A DNA stretch of 38,293 bases from Sphingomonadales bacterium 63-6 (GCA_001898545.1 MKUB01000185.1:6482-44774), one strand, 5' to 3'; counted from the stretch's first letter, positions 16,621-28,506 are shown. Notes: generated from the sequence alone by a model not told the origin. Made by a program: numbers and translations.

Positions 16621-16680
16621 CCCTCTTCCCGGTAGGCCCCTTTGCGGGGCTTATTGACTAAGTCCTACCGGAGGAGAGGT
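16621..16680. promoter_or_regulatory. long intercistronic hairpin between ligB and the downstream secreted-protein gene
   Basis: ccctcttCCCGGTAGGCCCCtttgcGGGGcttattgactaagtCCTACCGGaggagagg: CCGGTAGG/CCTACCGG arms plus inner CCCC/GGGG stem. Confidence 0.5.
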
Positions 16681-16683
16681 TTG

Positions 16684-17930
<1,247 letters not shown>

Positions 17931-18002
17931 GGGGCCTCTCCTGCAGGGGGGCGTTAGGAAAGTTACCAGAGACGACCGTGCCCTGCCAGAGCACCGTCAA
18001 CC

Positions 18003-18656
18003 TCAAGTTGATGTGGGAAGGCCGCGCCAGTGGCGCAGGAGAAGGGCCATGGCAAGCGGAAAGGTCACTCCCCAGGCCGCTCCGCCCCATATCAGTGCAG
18101 GAATGAACATCTGGAAGGCCAGAAAGGGCAGGATCGCGCCATTGGCGATCATCGCCCGGCGCAGCGCGCGCGTGCCCGGCGCGTCCGGCAGACCGAAGGC
18201 CGCTATCAGTGTTGCCGCGCTCATCAGCGCATAGCCCAGCAGGTCCACCGCGAAGAGGAAGGATTGATATGGCACGAACAGCAGCAGCTCGATCCCCTGC
18301 GTATCGCCCGCCGCGATCCTGGGCCCGACGAAGGTGAGCTGCACGAAATAGACCAGCCCAGTGAGGGTGGCGTAAATCACCGCGAAGGCGAGGCCTGACA
18401 GGGTGAAGGTCCTGCGATCCTCCGGCGTTGCCTGATGCAGTGCCGCCATGGTGACGACAAAGGCCGGGCCAAGCAGCAGCGAAGGCGTAAGCAGCAGGGC
18501 GATGCCCAGCGGCGTGCTGGCCGAATTTGGTCCTCCCGCCGAACCGAGCAGGCCCATCCATTCCACTATTTGCGCGGCGATATAGGCCAGGCTTAAGGCG
18601 AGACTGGCGCCCGTCGCCCGGATACCGAGGCGGCGAGTGGAGGGCGAGACATTCAT
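18003..18656 (-). CDS. uncharacterised multi-pass membrane protein
   Basis: 217 aa, about 6-7 hydrophobic helices; no family recognised; lies between acs and ligA on the same strand. Confidence 0.75.
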   Translation of the reverse strand: MNVSPSTRRLGIRATGASLALSLAYIAAQIVEWMGLLGSAGGPNSASTPLGIALLLTPSLLLGPAFVVTMAALHQATPEDRRTFTLSGLAFAVIYATLTGLVYFVQLTFVGPRIAAGDTQGIELLLFVPYQSFLFAVDLLGYALMSAATLIAAFGLPDAPGTRALRRAMIANGAILPFLAFQMFIPALIWGGAAWGVTFPLAMALLLRHWRGLPTST

Positions 18657-18677
18657 GGGCGCACCCTCCCTATCGCC

Positions 18678-20642
<1,965 letters not shown>

Positions 20643-20690
20643 ATGCTCCCAAAACCTAGCTTGCGGCCACGGCTTAACGAGCGATTGGGA

Positions 20691-21101
20691 CTAGCGCCAG
20701 AGGGCGTCTAGCGCGGGAATGAAATGTTCGCGGTGCTGCAAGGGAATCCGCGCCAGCAGGTCCTGTTCAAAGGCCTCTATCGTGGCCTCGATAGCGGGCA
20801 CGCGCTTGCGGCCTTCTTCCGAAAGGCTGAGTCCCTGCGATTTTCCGTCGATAGGCGCGCGCTCGATCAGCCCGGCATCCTCCAGCCGTTTGAGCAGGGG
20901 CACCATGTTGGCGCGCTGAATGTCCAGAGCGCGGCCCAGCGCGCTGGCAGTGACCTGCGGGTTCTCGCTGATCCACAGCAAAACGGTGGCGTCCACGATC
21001 CTCACGCCATGATCGGCAAGGCGCTGCGTCAGTTCGGCGGTCATCGCGCCCGAGGCGCGCCGCAGGGTGTAGCCGGGATGTTTGACGAGTGGATCGTGCA
21101 T
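20691..21101 (-). CDS. ferC: MarR-family transcriptional regulator, FerC-like
   Basis: 136 aa from M at 21101 (MHDPLVKHPGYTLRRASGAMTAELTQRLADHGVRIVDATVLLWISENPQVTASALGRALDIQRANMVPLLKRLEDAGLIER); divergent from ferBA as in Sphingobium SYK-6. Confidence 0.85.
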   Translation of the reverse strand: MHDPLVKHPGYTLRRASGAMTAELTQRLADHGVRIVDATVLLWISENPQVTASALGRALDIQRANMVPLLKRLEDAGLIERAPIDGKSQGLSLSEEGRKRVPAIEATIEAFEQDLLARIPLQHREHFIPALDALWR

Positions 21102-21116
21102 GTTTTGCCCCCTGCT

Positions 21117-21164
21117 ATTGTTGTTGCGTATAACAATCCAGATCGTTATGAGCAATAACAATCC
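21117..21164. promoter_or_regulatory. candidate FerC operator region
   Basis: Inverted repeat ATTGTT-9-AACAAT (21117-21137), inverted repeat GTTAT-GAGCA-ATAAC (21145-21159), and direct repeat ATAACAATCC at 21130-21139 and 21155-21164 (25-bp period). Confidence 0.6.
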
Positions 21165-21205
21165 AAGCATCCGGTGTATCCACCGTCCTTTGAGGAGTCT
21201 GTACC

Positions 21206-22066
21206 ATGGCCATGCCGTCGCAACCCGATCCGCGTCCCGAAGAGGAAACCGTCAAGTACGAAGTGATTGACGGTGTTGCCTGGGTCTATTTCAACCGCCC
21301 CGACAAGCGCAATTGCCAGAGCCCGAAGCTCAACCGCCAGATGGGCCGCGTGCTGAACGAGCTGGAATTCCGCGATGACGTGCAGGTGCTCGTCCTCACC
21401 GGCGAAGGCTCTGCCTGGTCGGCCGGCATGGATCTGCTCGAATATTTCCGCATGAACGAAGCCGGCGGCATCGGCGCGGTCCGCAAGGCCCAGCGCGAAG
21501 CCTATAGCTGGTGGGAACGCCTGCGCTGGTATGAAAAGGCCACCATCGGCATGATCAATGGCTGGTGCTTCGGCGGCGCTTACGGCCCGCTCTTCGCCTG
21601 CGATATCGCCATTGCTTCGGACGATGCGCAGTTCGGCCTTTCGGAAATCAACTGGGCGATCCTGCCCGGCGGCGGCGCCTCCAAGGTCGCGGCTGAGCTG
21701 ATGCCCTATCGCAAGGCGATGTATCACGCCATGATGGGCGAGAACCTGACCGGCCAGCAGGCCGCCGAGCAGGGCCTCGTTACCGAGAGCGTCCCGGCCG
21801 ACAAGCTGAAGGCCCGCGTGCAGGAAATCGCGGATAATCTGAAGAAGAAGGACACCCATGCCCTTCGCGCCACCAAGTGGGCAATGCGCCGCGTCATGGA
21901 AATGACCTATGACAACGCCGAAGACTACCTGATCCGCACGCAGGAAGCGCTGAACGATTTCGGCGGCTGGGAAACCCGCAAGGAAGCTACCAAGCAGTTC
22001 CTTGACGAGAAGACCTTCAAGCCCGGCCTTGGCGCTTTCGACAAGACTAAGGTCGCCAAGGACTGA
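21206..22066 (+). CDS. ferB: feruloyl-CoA / hydroxycinnamoyl-CoA hydratase-lyase
   Basis: 286 aa crotonase fold; GSAWSAGMDLLEYFR, NGWCFGGAYGPLFACDIAI, FGLSEINW, KQFLDEKTFKPGL as in HCHL/FerB. Confidence 0.92.
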   Translation: MAMPSQPDPRPEEETVKYEVIDGVAWVYFNRPDKRNCQSPKLNRQMGRVLNELEFRDDVQVLVLTGEGSAWSAGMDLLEYFRMNEAGGIGAVRKAQREAYSWWERLRWYEKATIGMINGWCFGGAYGPLFACDIAIASDDAQFGLSEINWAILPGGGASKVAAELMPYRKAMYHAMMGENLTGQQAAEQGLVTESVPADKLKARVQEIADNLKKKDTHALRATKWAMRRVMEMTYDNAEDYLIRTQEALNDFGGWETRKEATKQFLDEKTFKPGLGAFDKTKVAKD

Positions 22067-22078
22067 TTTGTTACTCCA

Positions 22079-22217
22079 CCCCCTCCTCTTCAGAGGAGGG
22101 GGCAGGGGGTGGTGGCGCGGCGCGAGAGCGCCGCGCATGCGGCAAGGCACCACGCCGCTGCGACTAGACTTGCTGCGCAAGCCCAAGTCTCGCTGCCCCT
22201 CCTCTGAAGAGGAGGGG
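22079..22217. repeat. structured repeat family D inside the ferB-ferA operon
   Basis: cccctcctcttcagaggagggg near 22080 and cccctcctctgaagaggagggg near 22217, with inner stems (gcggcgcgagagcgccgc; agactt...aagtct). Confidence 0.8.
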
Positions 22218-22291
22218 ATTTTCATATCCATGCTCGACTTGCCGGGCGGGATTTGGCAACGGGGCGGACGATTTCTCGGGAGACTGAATCA

Positions 22292-24415
22292 ATGAGCGGC
22301 AAGCGCTTCACCAACAAGCAGATCGACCGGCTGCTGCGCCCCAAGAGCGTTGCGGTTGTCGGTGCATCCGACCGGCACGGCGCGCTCGGCGCGACGCTGC
22401 TCAACAATCTCGTCCAGTATGAATTCGCGGGCGACATCTACCCCGTGAACCCCAAGCGGGAAGAGATTCAGGGCCTCAAGTGCTACGCTTCGGTCGATCA
22501 GTTGCCTGAAGGCATCGACTGCGCAGTTCTCGCCATTCCGCGTCCCTTCGTGCTCGATACCGTGCGCAGCCTGGCCAAGCGTGGCTGCGGCGCCGTGGTG
22601 ATCTACTCGGCCGGCTTCTCCGAAGCGGGTGAGGAAGGCATGAAGGAACAGCTCGAACTGGGCGCCATCGCCGCCGAATATGGCATGGTGATCGAAGGCC
22701 CGAACTGCCTTGGCTGCACCAATTATGTCGAGCGCGTGCCGCTGACCTTCGTCGAAACCAACATGATCACCCCGCCCAAGGGCGCGCGCGCGGTTGGCAT
22801 CGCCAGCCAGTCGGGCGCTCTGGCCGCTGTGCTTGCCACTGCGCTGCATCCGCGCGGCTGCTATGTCTCCACTTCGGTCTCGACCGGCAATGAAGCCGCA
22901 TCGGGCGTGGAAGATTATGTCGAATGGCTGATCGATGACGAGGATACCCACGTCATCTCCATGTATGTGGAATCGCTGCGCCGCCCCAAGGCGTTCATCG
23001 CCGCTGCCCGGCGCGCCCGCGCCGCTGGCAAGCCGATCATCATGCTGCACCCCGGCAAGTCCAACAAGGCGCAGGAATCGGCCGCGACTCACACCGGCGC
23101 CATGGCCGGCGACTATGCGCTGATGAAGGCCAAGCTCGGCCGTGAAGGCGTGATCTTCGCCGATACGCTGGAAGAGCTGGAAGACATCACCGAAATCGCC
23201 CTGCGCTGCCCCAGCCTGCCCGGCGCCAATATGGCGGTTCTGGGCGAATCCGGCGCGCTGCGCGGCCTGGCTTTCGACATTGCCGAGGATATCGGGCTCG
23301 ACCTGATCGACCTCAACGATGACAATAGCCCGGCCCTGCGCGCTGTGCTGCCGGACTTCGTGCCGGTGTCGAACCCGACGGACATCACCGCAGCGGGTCT
23401 TTCCGAGCCTGAAATCTACACCAAGGTGCTGACCGCGCTGCTGGCTGACGAACGCGTCGGTTCGGTGGTCGCCTCGATCATCCAGTCGGACCCGATCACT
23501 TCGAAGATCAAGTTCCCGGCGATCATCAAGGTGCTGGAAGACGGTTCCTTCGCCAAGCCGTTGGTCTTCGCGGGCGTGGACGAAGGTGCGCGGGTGCCGC
23601 AGGAATATATCGACGGTCTGCGCGCCGTGGGTATCCCCTGGTTCCCCTCGACCGAGCGCGCCTATCGCGCCATCTCGCGTTTGGCGGACCTCGCCAAGCG
23701 CGACCTGTCGGACAATTCGCAGGCCCCGCTGCCGGTCCCCGCGCTCAAGGGTGTGTCGGGCGTGGTGCCGGAATACAAGGCCAAGGAACTGCTCGCTCCG
23801 CTGGGCATTCCCTTCCCGCAGAGCAAGTTCGCCGCCACGGCTGACGATGCCGCCGCCGCTGCCGAGGAAATCGGCTTCCCGGTGGTGCTCAAGGCGCAGG
23901 CTGCCGCGCTGGGCCACAAGTCCGATGCGGGCGGTGTGATCCTGAAGCTCGACAGCGCCGAAGCGGTGAAGGCTGCCTTCGACAAGATCTTCACCAATGT
24001 CGCGGCCTATGACGCTTCGATCCAGCTCGATGGCGTACTGGTCGAGAAGATGGGCACGATGGGTATGGAAATGATCGTGGGTGCCAAGTCCGATCCGGAA
24101 TGGGGCCCGGTGGTCCTGGCCGGTTTCGGCGGCGTGACGGCGGAAATCCTGAAGGATGTCGTCCTGCTGACCACCGATCTTTCCGAAGAACAGGTTGCTG
24201 CCAAGCTGCTGACCCTCAAGCAGGCTGCGCTGCTCAAGGGCTATCGCGGTTCGCCCGAGCTGGACGTTCCGGCGCTGGCCAAGCTGATCGTCGAGATCGG
24301 TCGCGTGATGGAAGGCAATCCTTCGATTCGCGAGATCGACCTCAATCCGGTGATCGTCCACCCCAAGGGGCAGGGCGTGGTGGCGCTGGATGCGCTGATG
24401 CTGGTCCAGCACTGA
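22292..24415 (+). CDS. ferA: feruloyl-CoA synthetase, NDP-forming acyl-CoA synthetase type
   Basis: 707 aa from M at 22292; CoA-binding domain (VGASDRHGALG), ESAATHTGAMAGDY (phosphohistidine region), C-terminal ATP-grasp (GFPVVLKAQAAALGHKSDAGGV); adjacent to ferB. Confidence 0.9.
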   Translation: MSGKRFTNKQIDRLLRPKSVAVVGASDRHGALGATLLNNLVQYEFAGDIYPVNPKREEIQGLKCYASVDQLPEGIDCAVLAIPRPFVLDTVRSLAKRGCGAVVIYSAGFSEAGEEGMKEQLELGAIAAEYGMVIEGPNCLGCTNYVERVPLTFVETNMITPPKGARAVGIASQSGALAAVLATALHPRGCYVSTSVSTGNEAASGVEDYVEWLIDDEDTHVISMYVESLRRPKAFIAAARRARAAGKPIIMLHPGKSNKAQESAATHTGAMAGDYALMKAKLGREGVIFADTLEELEDITEIALRCPSLPGANMAVLGESGALRGLAFDIAEDIGLDLIDLNDDNSPALRAVLPDFVPVSNPTDITAAGLSEPEIYTKVLTALLADERVGSVVASIIQSDPITSKIKFPAIIKVLEDGSFAKPLVFAGVDEGARVPQEYIDGLRAVGIPWFPSTERAYRAISRLADLAKRDLSDNSQAPLPVPALKGVSGVVPEYKAKELLAPLGIPFPQSKFAATADDAAAAAEEIGFPVVLKAQAAALGHKSDAGGVILKLDSAEAVKAAFDKIFTNVAAYDASIQLDGVLVEKMGTMGMEMIVGAKSDPEWGPVVLAGFGGVTAEILKDVVLLTTDLSEEQVAAKLLTLKQAALLKGYRGSPELDVPALAKLIVEIGRVMEGNPSIREIDLNPVIVHPKGQGVVALDALMLVQH

Positions 24416-24495
24416 TCCTGTTTTCCGCGCCATGCCGTTTTCGGGGAACCGGAGCGGCAGAGCGCGGTTTTCGGACATTATCAATCAATTGATCG

Positions 24496-24535
24496 GGACC
24501 GCGCGGCCTTTTATGGCTTCGCGGTCCAGATTTTT
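24496..24535 (+). terminator. rho-independent terminator downstream of ferA
   Basis: GGACCGCG ... CGCGGTCC followed by AGATTTTTC. Confidence 0.75.
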
Positions 24536-24600
24536 CTCACGCCTGCAAAGCAAACCAGCCATTGCCGCGCGCGTGTAAACAGGCCTAGAGGGGCGCCACT

Positions 24601-25803
24601 ATGACCCAGAACATTCTCGAAAAGCTCGCCGCGACCAATCCCGAAGCCGAAATCTGGTGGGATTCCTCGCCCCTGATCTTCCCCAGCTGGAAGGAAGAAA
24701 CCCTCGCCAAGGCGCCGGAAGGCAAGCGGGCGGAATGGGACGCGCAGCTTACCCGCCTGATGGATCATGAAACCATCGAGACCACGGGCGAGATGGGCTT
24801 CCGCGGCGTCACGACCAACCCGCCGCTGTCGCTGCAGGCGATCAAGCTGGCGCCGGAACGCTGGGCCAACCACATTCGCGACATCGCCCGCGCCAATCCG
24901 GGCATGGATGTGGAAGGCGTGTATTGGACGCTTTATCTGGAACTGGTGAAGAAGGGCGCGGAAGCGATCCTGCCGGCCTATGAAAAGTCGGGCGGCAAGT
25001 ATGGTATGCTCTCCGGCCAGGTCGATCCGCGCTTCGTGCGCGATGGCGACAAGATGCTGGCCCAGGGCCTTTCAATCTACGAACAGGCGCCCAACGTGAT
25101 GGTGAAGCTGCCCGGTTCGAAGGAAGGATATGAGGTTCTGGAAGAGCTGACCGCGCGCGGCATCTCCACCAACAACACCACCAGCTTCACCGTGCCGCAG
25201 TATATGCGCTGTATGTCCGCCGTCAGCGCTGGCCTGCTGCGCGCTCGCGCTGCCGGTGTGGACCTGTCCAAGTGGCGTTCGGTCATTACTCACATGTCGG
25301 CTCGCCTTGGCGAACTGTCCGACTGGAAGACCGAAGCCAAGACTCGCGGCATCGAACTGACCCTGCCGGAAATCCGCGACGGTGAAGAAGCCGTGCTGAA
25401 GCGCGCCTATCACTTCGGCAAATCGGAGAACCATCCCTCGAAGATGCTGCAATGCTCCATGCGCGTCGAAAAGGACGAGCGCACCGGCAAGCTGGTGAGC
25501 CGCCATATCGAGGATTATGCCGGTTCGGACATGGTCTATACCTGCCCGCCCAGCTACATCGCCGGCCTGATGAATGCCGAAGACGAGCTGGCCCCCTTCG
25601 ATGCCAAGGCGATCGACCGCGAGCCGAACAAGGCCAGCATCGAAAAGCTGCTGAAGCTGCCCAGCTTCCGCGCCGCCTATGAATTCGATGGCATGGCGCC
25701 TGACCAGTTCGCCCATTTCGGTTCCTTCAAGGCGACCGAAACGGAATTCGCCGCGGCTACCCGCCAGACGGTGGACTTCGTTGCCATGGTGATGGACAAG
25801 TAA
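24601..25803 (+). CDS. divergent transaldolase-family protein
   Basis: 400 aa; FRGVTTNPPLSLQA, NVMVKLPGSKEGYEVLEEL (Schiff-base Lys context), GISTNNTTSFTVPQ, ITHMSARLGELSDW, GSDMVYTCPP align with the transaldolase beta-strand order. Confidence 0.8.
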   Translation: MTQNILEKLAATNPEAEIWWDSSPLIFPSWKEETLAKAPEGKRAEWDAQLTRLMDHETIETTGEMGFRGVTTNPPLSLQAIKLAPERWANHIRDIARANPGMDVEGVYWTLYLELVKKGAEAILPAYEKSGGKYGMLSGQVDPRFVRDGDKMLAQGLSIYEQAPNVMVKLPGSKEGYEVLEELTARGISTNNTTSFTVPQYMRCMSAVSAGLLRARAAGVDLSKWRSVITHMSARLGELSDWKTEAKTRGIELTLPEIRDGEEAVLKRAYHFGKSENHPSKMLQCSMRVEKDERTGKLVSRHIEDYAGSDMVYTCPPSYIAGLMNAEDELAPFDAKAIDREPNKASIEKLLKLPSFRAAYEFDGMAPDQFAHFGSFKATETEFAAATRQTVDFVAMVMDK

Positions 25804-25810
25804 TCGCTCA

Positions 25811-25840
25811 GCCCCTCCTCCGCGCTGGCGGGGGAGGGGC
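25811..25840 (+). terminator. GC-rich hairpin after the transaldolase gene
   Basis: gcccctcctccgc-gctg-gcgggggaggggc; weak T tract, so could be a stabilising hairpin. Confidence 0.45.
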
Positions 25841-25909
25841 AGCCTTTCGGGATGGCCCGGAAGGATATTTGGCGAAGGGCAGCAATAAGCCCGCGCCGGG
25901 GAGAATGCG

Positions 25910-26845
25910 ATGCATCTGAAACTGGCCGCAGGCCTCGGTTCCCTTCTGCTGGCAGGAAGCGCCATGGCACAGGTTCCCCCGGATATCGCAGCCCAGCTTC
26001 GCGAGCGCGGGCAGTCGATGGACCCGGAGGTGGGCAAGCTCTACGAGCCGCTATTCGCCGATGAGAGCTATGCCGGCATTCTCCTGACCCGCAACATCGC
26101 CTATGGCGCCGATCCGCTGCAAAAGCTGGATCTCTATGTGCCGGAAGACCTCTTTGTTCCGGGTAAGGGCAAGGGCCCGCTGCCGGTGCTGGTCTTCGTC
26201 CATGGCGGAGGTTTCGTGCGGGGGGACAAGCACGGCACATTCTATCCCGACAACATCACTGCCTGGGCCGCGCGGCACGGCATGGTGGGTGTGGGCATCA
26301 ATTACCGCCTCGCGCCGGATCATCCCTGGCCCGGTGGGGTGGAGGATCTGCGCGCGGCGCTCGGCTGGGTGCGGGCCAATATCGCAGAGCATGGTGGCGA
26401 TCCCGACAGGATCGTCCTGTGGGGCCATTCAGCCGGGGCGAACCATGTAGCGGATTATGTCGGCCATACGGAGCTGCATGGCGATGAGGCAAAGGGCCTG
26501 AAGGGCGCGATCCTGCTATCGCCGAATTATGCCGATGAGGCGCCTGCCGAACCGCATGTCTATTACGGCGCCGATGCCTCGCTTCAGACCCTGCCTGCCG
26601 CAATCGCCCGCCTGCATCATGCCGCCACGCCCTTGTTCGTGGGCTTCGCCGAGTTCGATCCCGATCCGATGCGTCACACGGCGCAGCAGATGATCGCTGG
26701 CCTATGCACGCCCACCGGGCCTTGCTCCGCCAGCGTGGACTTGCCCGATCACAATCATTTCACCGAAGGCATGGCCGTGGGCACGGATGATGTTTCCCTT
26801 TCCGCTCCAATACTTGGCTGGGCTAGGAAAGTAGCTGGCGAGTAA
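25910..26845 (+). CDS. secreted alpha/beta hydrolase (HSL/carboxylesterase-like)
   Basis: 311 aa; signal peptide ...GSAMA-QVP; VFVHGGGFVRGDK, GVGINYRLAPDHPWPGGVEDLRAALGWV, LWGHSAGANHV, DHNHF. Confidence 0.9.
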   Translation: MHLKLAAGLGSLLLAGSAMAQVPPDIAAQLRERGQSMDPEVGKLYEPLFADESYAGILLTRNIAYGADPLQKLDLYVPEDLFVPGKGKGPLPVLVFVHGGGFVRGDKHGTFYPDNITAWAARHGMVGVGINYRLAPDHPWPGGVEDLRAALGWVRANIAEHGGDPDRIVLWGHSAGANHVADYVGHTELHGDEAKGLKGAILLSPNYADEAPAEPHVYYGADASLQTLPAAIARLHHAATPLFVGFAEFDPDPMRHTAQQMIAGLCTPTGPCSASVDLPDHNHFTEGMAVGTDDVSLSAPILGWARKVAGE

Positions 26846-26854
26846 ATTTAGTAT

Positions 26855-27649
26855 TTAATATTGCGAACGGCTGATGCCGTAATCGATCCTGATCCGCACC
26901 CATTCGCCATATTTGTATTTCCCGCCCAACCGCGGGGGGCGGACCTTGAATTGCCACGCCGCAGCCATAGTCGCCCTGCCAATATTGGAATGGCTTGGGG
27001 ACTCTTCTAGAAAGATGCAGCTTTCTACACGATATTCCGGCACGGTCTTGCAAGTTATCGTAGCCCAGCCCGGCCCGTCGGCAGTGGAGAGATAACCCGC
27101 CAGTTCTTGCTCCGTGGGCTCGCGATACCATTGCGCGGCATACATCGGCTGGCCATTGGGCGTGGTGCCGACGCGCTGGGAATCTCCGGCGCTGCCACTA
27201 TTGGCGGGGCCATAGACCGGCTTGGCTTGTGCTGGGGCGGGCTGGGCCTTGGGCAGGTTGGAAATATCCAGTTGCGCCATCTGGTTCTTGGACAGGGATA
27301 TGACTGCCGGCGGGGCAGGCACCGGGGGCTGCGCCACCGGTTGTGGCACGGGCTGCGGATCGGGCTGGGGCTGATCCTGCGGCTGAGCGCTGGGCTGCAC
27401 TGTCGGCTTTTGCTCGGCGGGTTTTGCTTCCGGTTCCTTGGAAGGTTCTTCCTCCGAAGCCGAATCGAAAGTGGTGACAATTGTGGCCAGCGGCGCCTCT
27501 TCCTTCTTGCCCATGCTCAGCGTCAGCAGCACGCCGATGATGACTGCCTCCAACAGCAGGGCAATGACAAGCCCTGCGGCCCGACGGCCGAATTCCGTGC
27601 GGATACGCTCGATCAATGTCGTGCTGGAGGCGTAGACCGGCTGGGACAA
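26855..27649 (-). CDS. TonB-like energy transducer domain protein
   Basis: 264 aa; N-terminal TM, Pro/Gln-rich linker, C-terminal WATITCKTVPEYRVESCIFLEESP...AAWQFKVRPP resembling sphingomonad TonB C-domains. Confidence 0.65.
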   Translation of the reverse strand: MSQPVYASSTTLIERIRTEFGRRAAGLVIALLLEAVIIGVLLTLSMGKKEEAPLATIVTTFDSASEEEPSKEPEAKPAEQKPTVQPSAQPQDQPQPDPQPVPQPVAQPPVPAPPAVISLSKNQMAQLDISNLPKAQPAPAQAKPVYGPANSGSAGDSQRVGTTPNGQPMYAAQWYREPTEQELAGYLSTADGPGWATITCKTVPEYRVESCIFLEESPSHSNIGRATMAAAWQFKVRPPRLGGKYKYGEWVRIRIDYGISRSQY

Positions 27650-27868
27650 GGAACCTCTGATGGGCTAGGCGGGGTGACGAAGGTATTCTGTGCGGGCGTA
27701 TCGGGGGCTGGATATCAGCGTGGCTAGGTAATGTCTCGTGAATGAATAACGGCTTTCAATCGTCTATCCCTTTCCGTTCGGCCGAAATATTCCGCGCACG
27801 TTAAGGATTATTCTTTGACCCTTTACCAAAATCTGAAATAGGGGGCTTCGGGCCTTCACGGCATCGGA

Positions 27869-28501
27869 ATGCATGTGAAAACAAGCCATAGGACGTTTCA
27901 ATCAGTCATGGAGGCCGGATCGCAAGGGATGCCGGGTGTCCATGGTGGATGGCGTTCCCGGCTTGTGGCGATGTTCGTTCTGGGTGCCGTGCTCGGTAAT
28001 TCCGCTAACGCGCTTGCTGCTACGGCGCAGCCCGGAATCGGAATCCCGGCGCAACCCGGGGAGCAGGGGGCAGCTACTGCAACGGCGCGCATCGTTCGGG
28101 CTATCCTCGAATATACGCGCTGGCCCAAGCCGGTTAATCCAGTGGAGGTTTGCATCGTGGGCACGGCGGGCAACGGCGCGGCTATCGAGGCAATCAGCCT
28201 GTCCGATGGTCGTGAGGTTGCCGTGCGTTATCTCGCGCGGGACGGTTTCGCTGCTTCCGCCGGATGCGACGCCTATTATCTCGGCGCGCTGGATGCAGGG
28301 GCCATGCGGCAATGGACCGCCAGGGCTCATGGCGGGCCAGTCGTCACCATAGCCGAGCGCGATCCCCAATGCCGCAGCGAAGCCATGTTCTGCATGGTCT
28401 ATAGCCCGGGCAAGGTCTCATTCCGGCTCAACATCGATGCAGTTTCCCGTTCCGGCGTTCGGATCGATCCGCGCGTCCTGCGCATTGCGAAGGACAGGTA
28501 G
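27869..28501 (+). CDS. yfiR: YfiR-family periplasmic regulator (DUF4154)
   Basis: 210 aa; AILEYTRWPKPVNPVEVCIVG, Cys pair QCRSEAMFC, GKVSFRLNIDAVSRSGVRIDPRVLRIAK; followed by yfiN and yfiB. Confidence 0.88.
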   Translation: MHVKTSHRTFQSVMEAGSQGMPGVHGGWRSRLVAMFVLGAVLGNSANALAATAQPGIGIPAQPGEQGAATATARIVRAILEYTRWPKPVNPVEVCIVGTAGNGAAIEAISLSDGREVAVRYLARDGFAASAGCDAYYLGALDAGAMRQWTARAHGGPVVTIAERDPQCRSEAMFCMVYSPGKVSFRLNIDAVSRSGVRIDPRVLRIAKDR

Positions 28502-28506
28502 GCATC

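Noticed and set aside
22289-24484. 731-aa minus-strand ORF
   Set aside because: Antisense shadow of ferA; His/Gln/Arg-rich translation with no recognisable domain.
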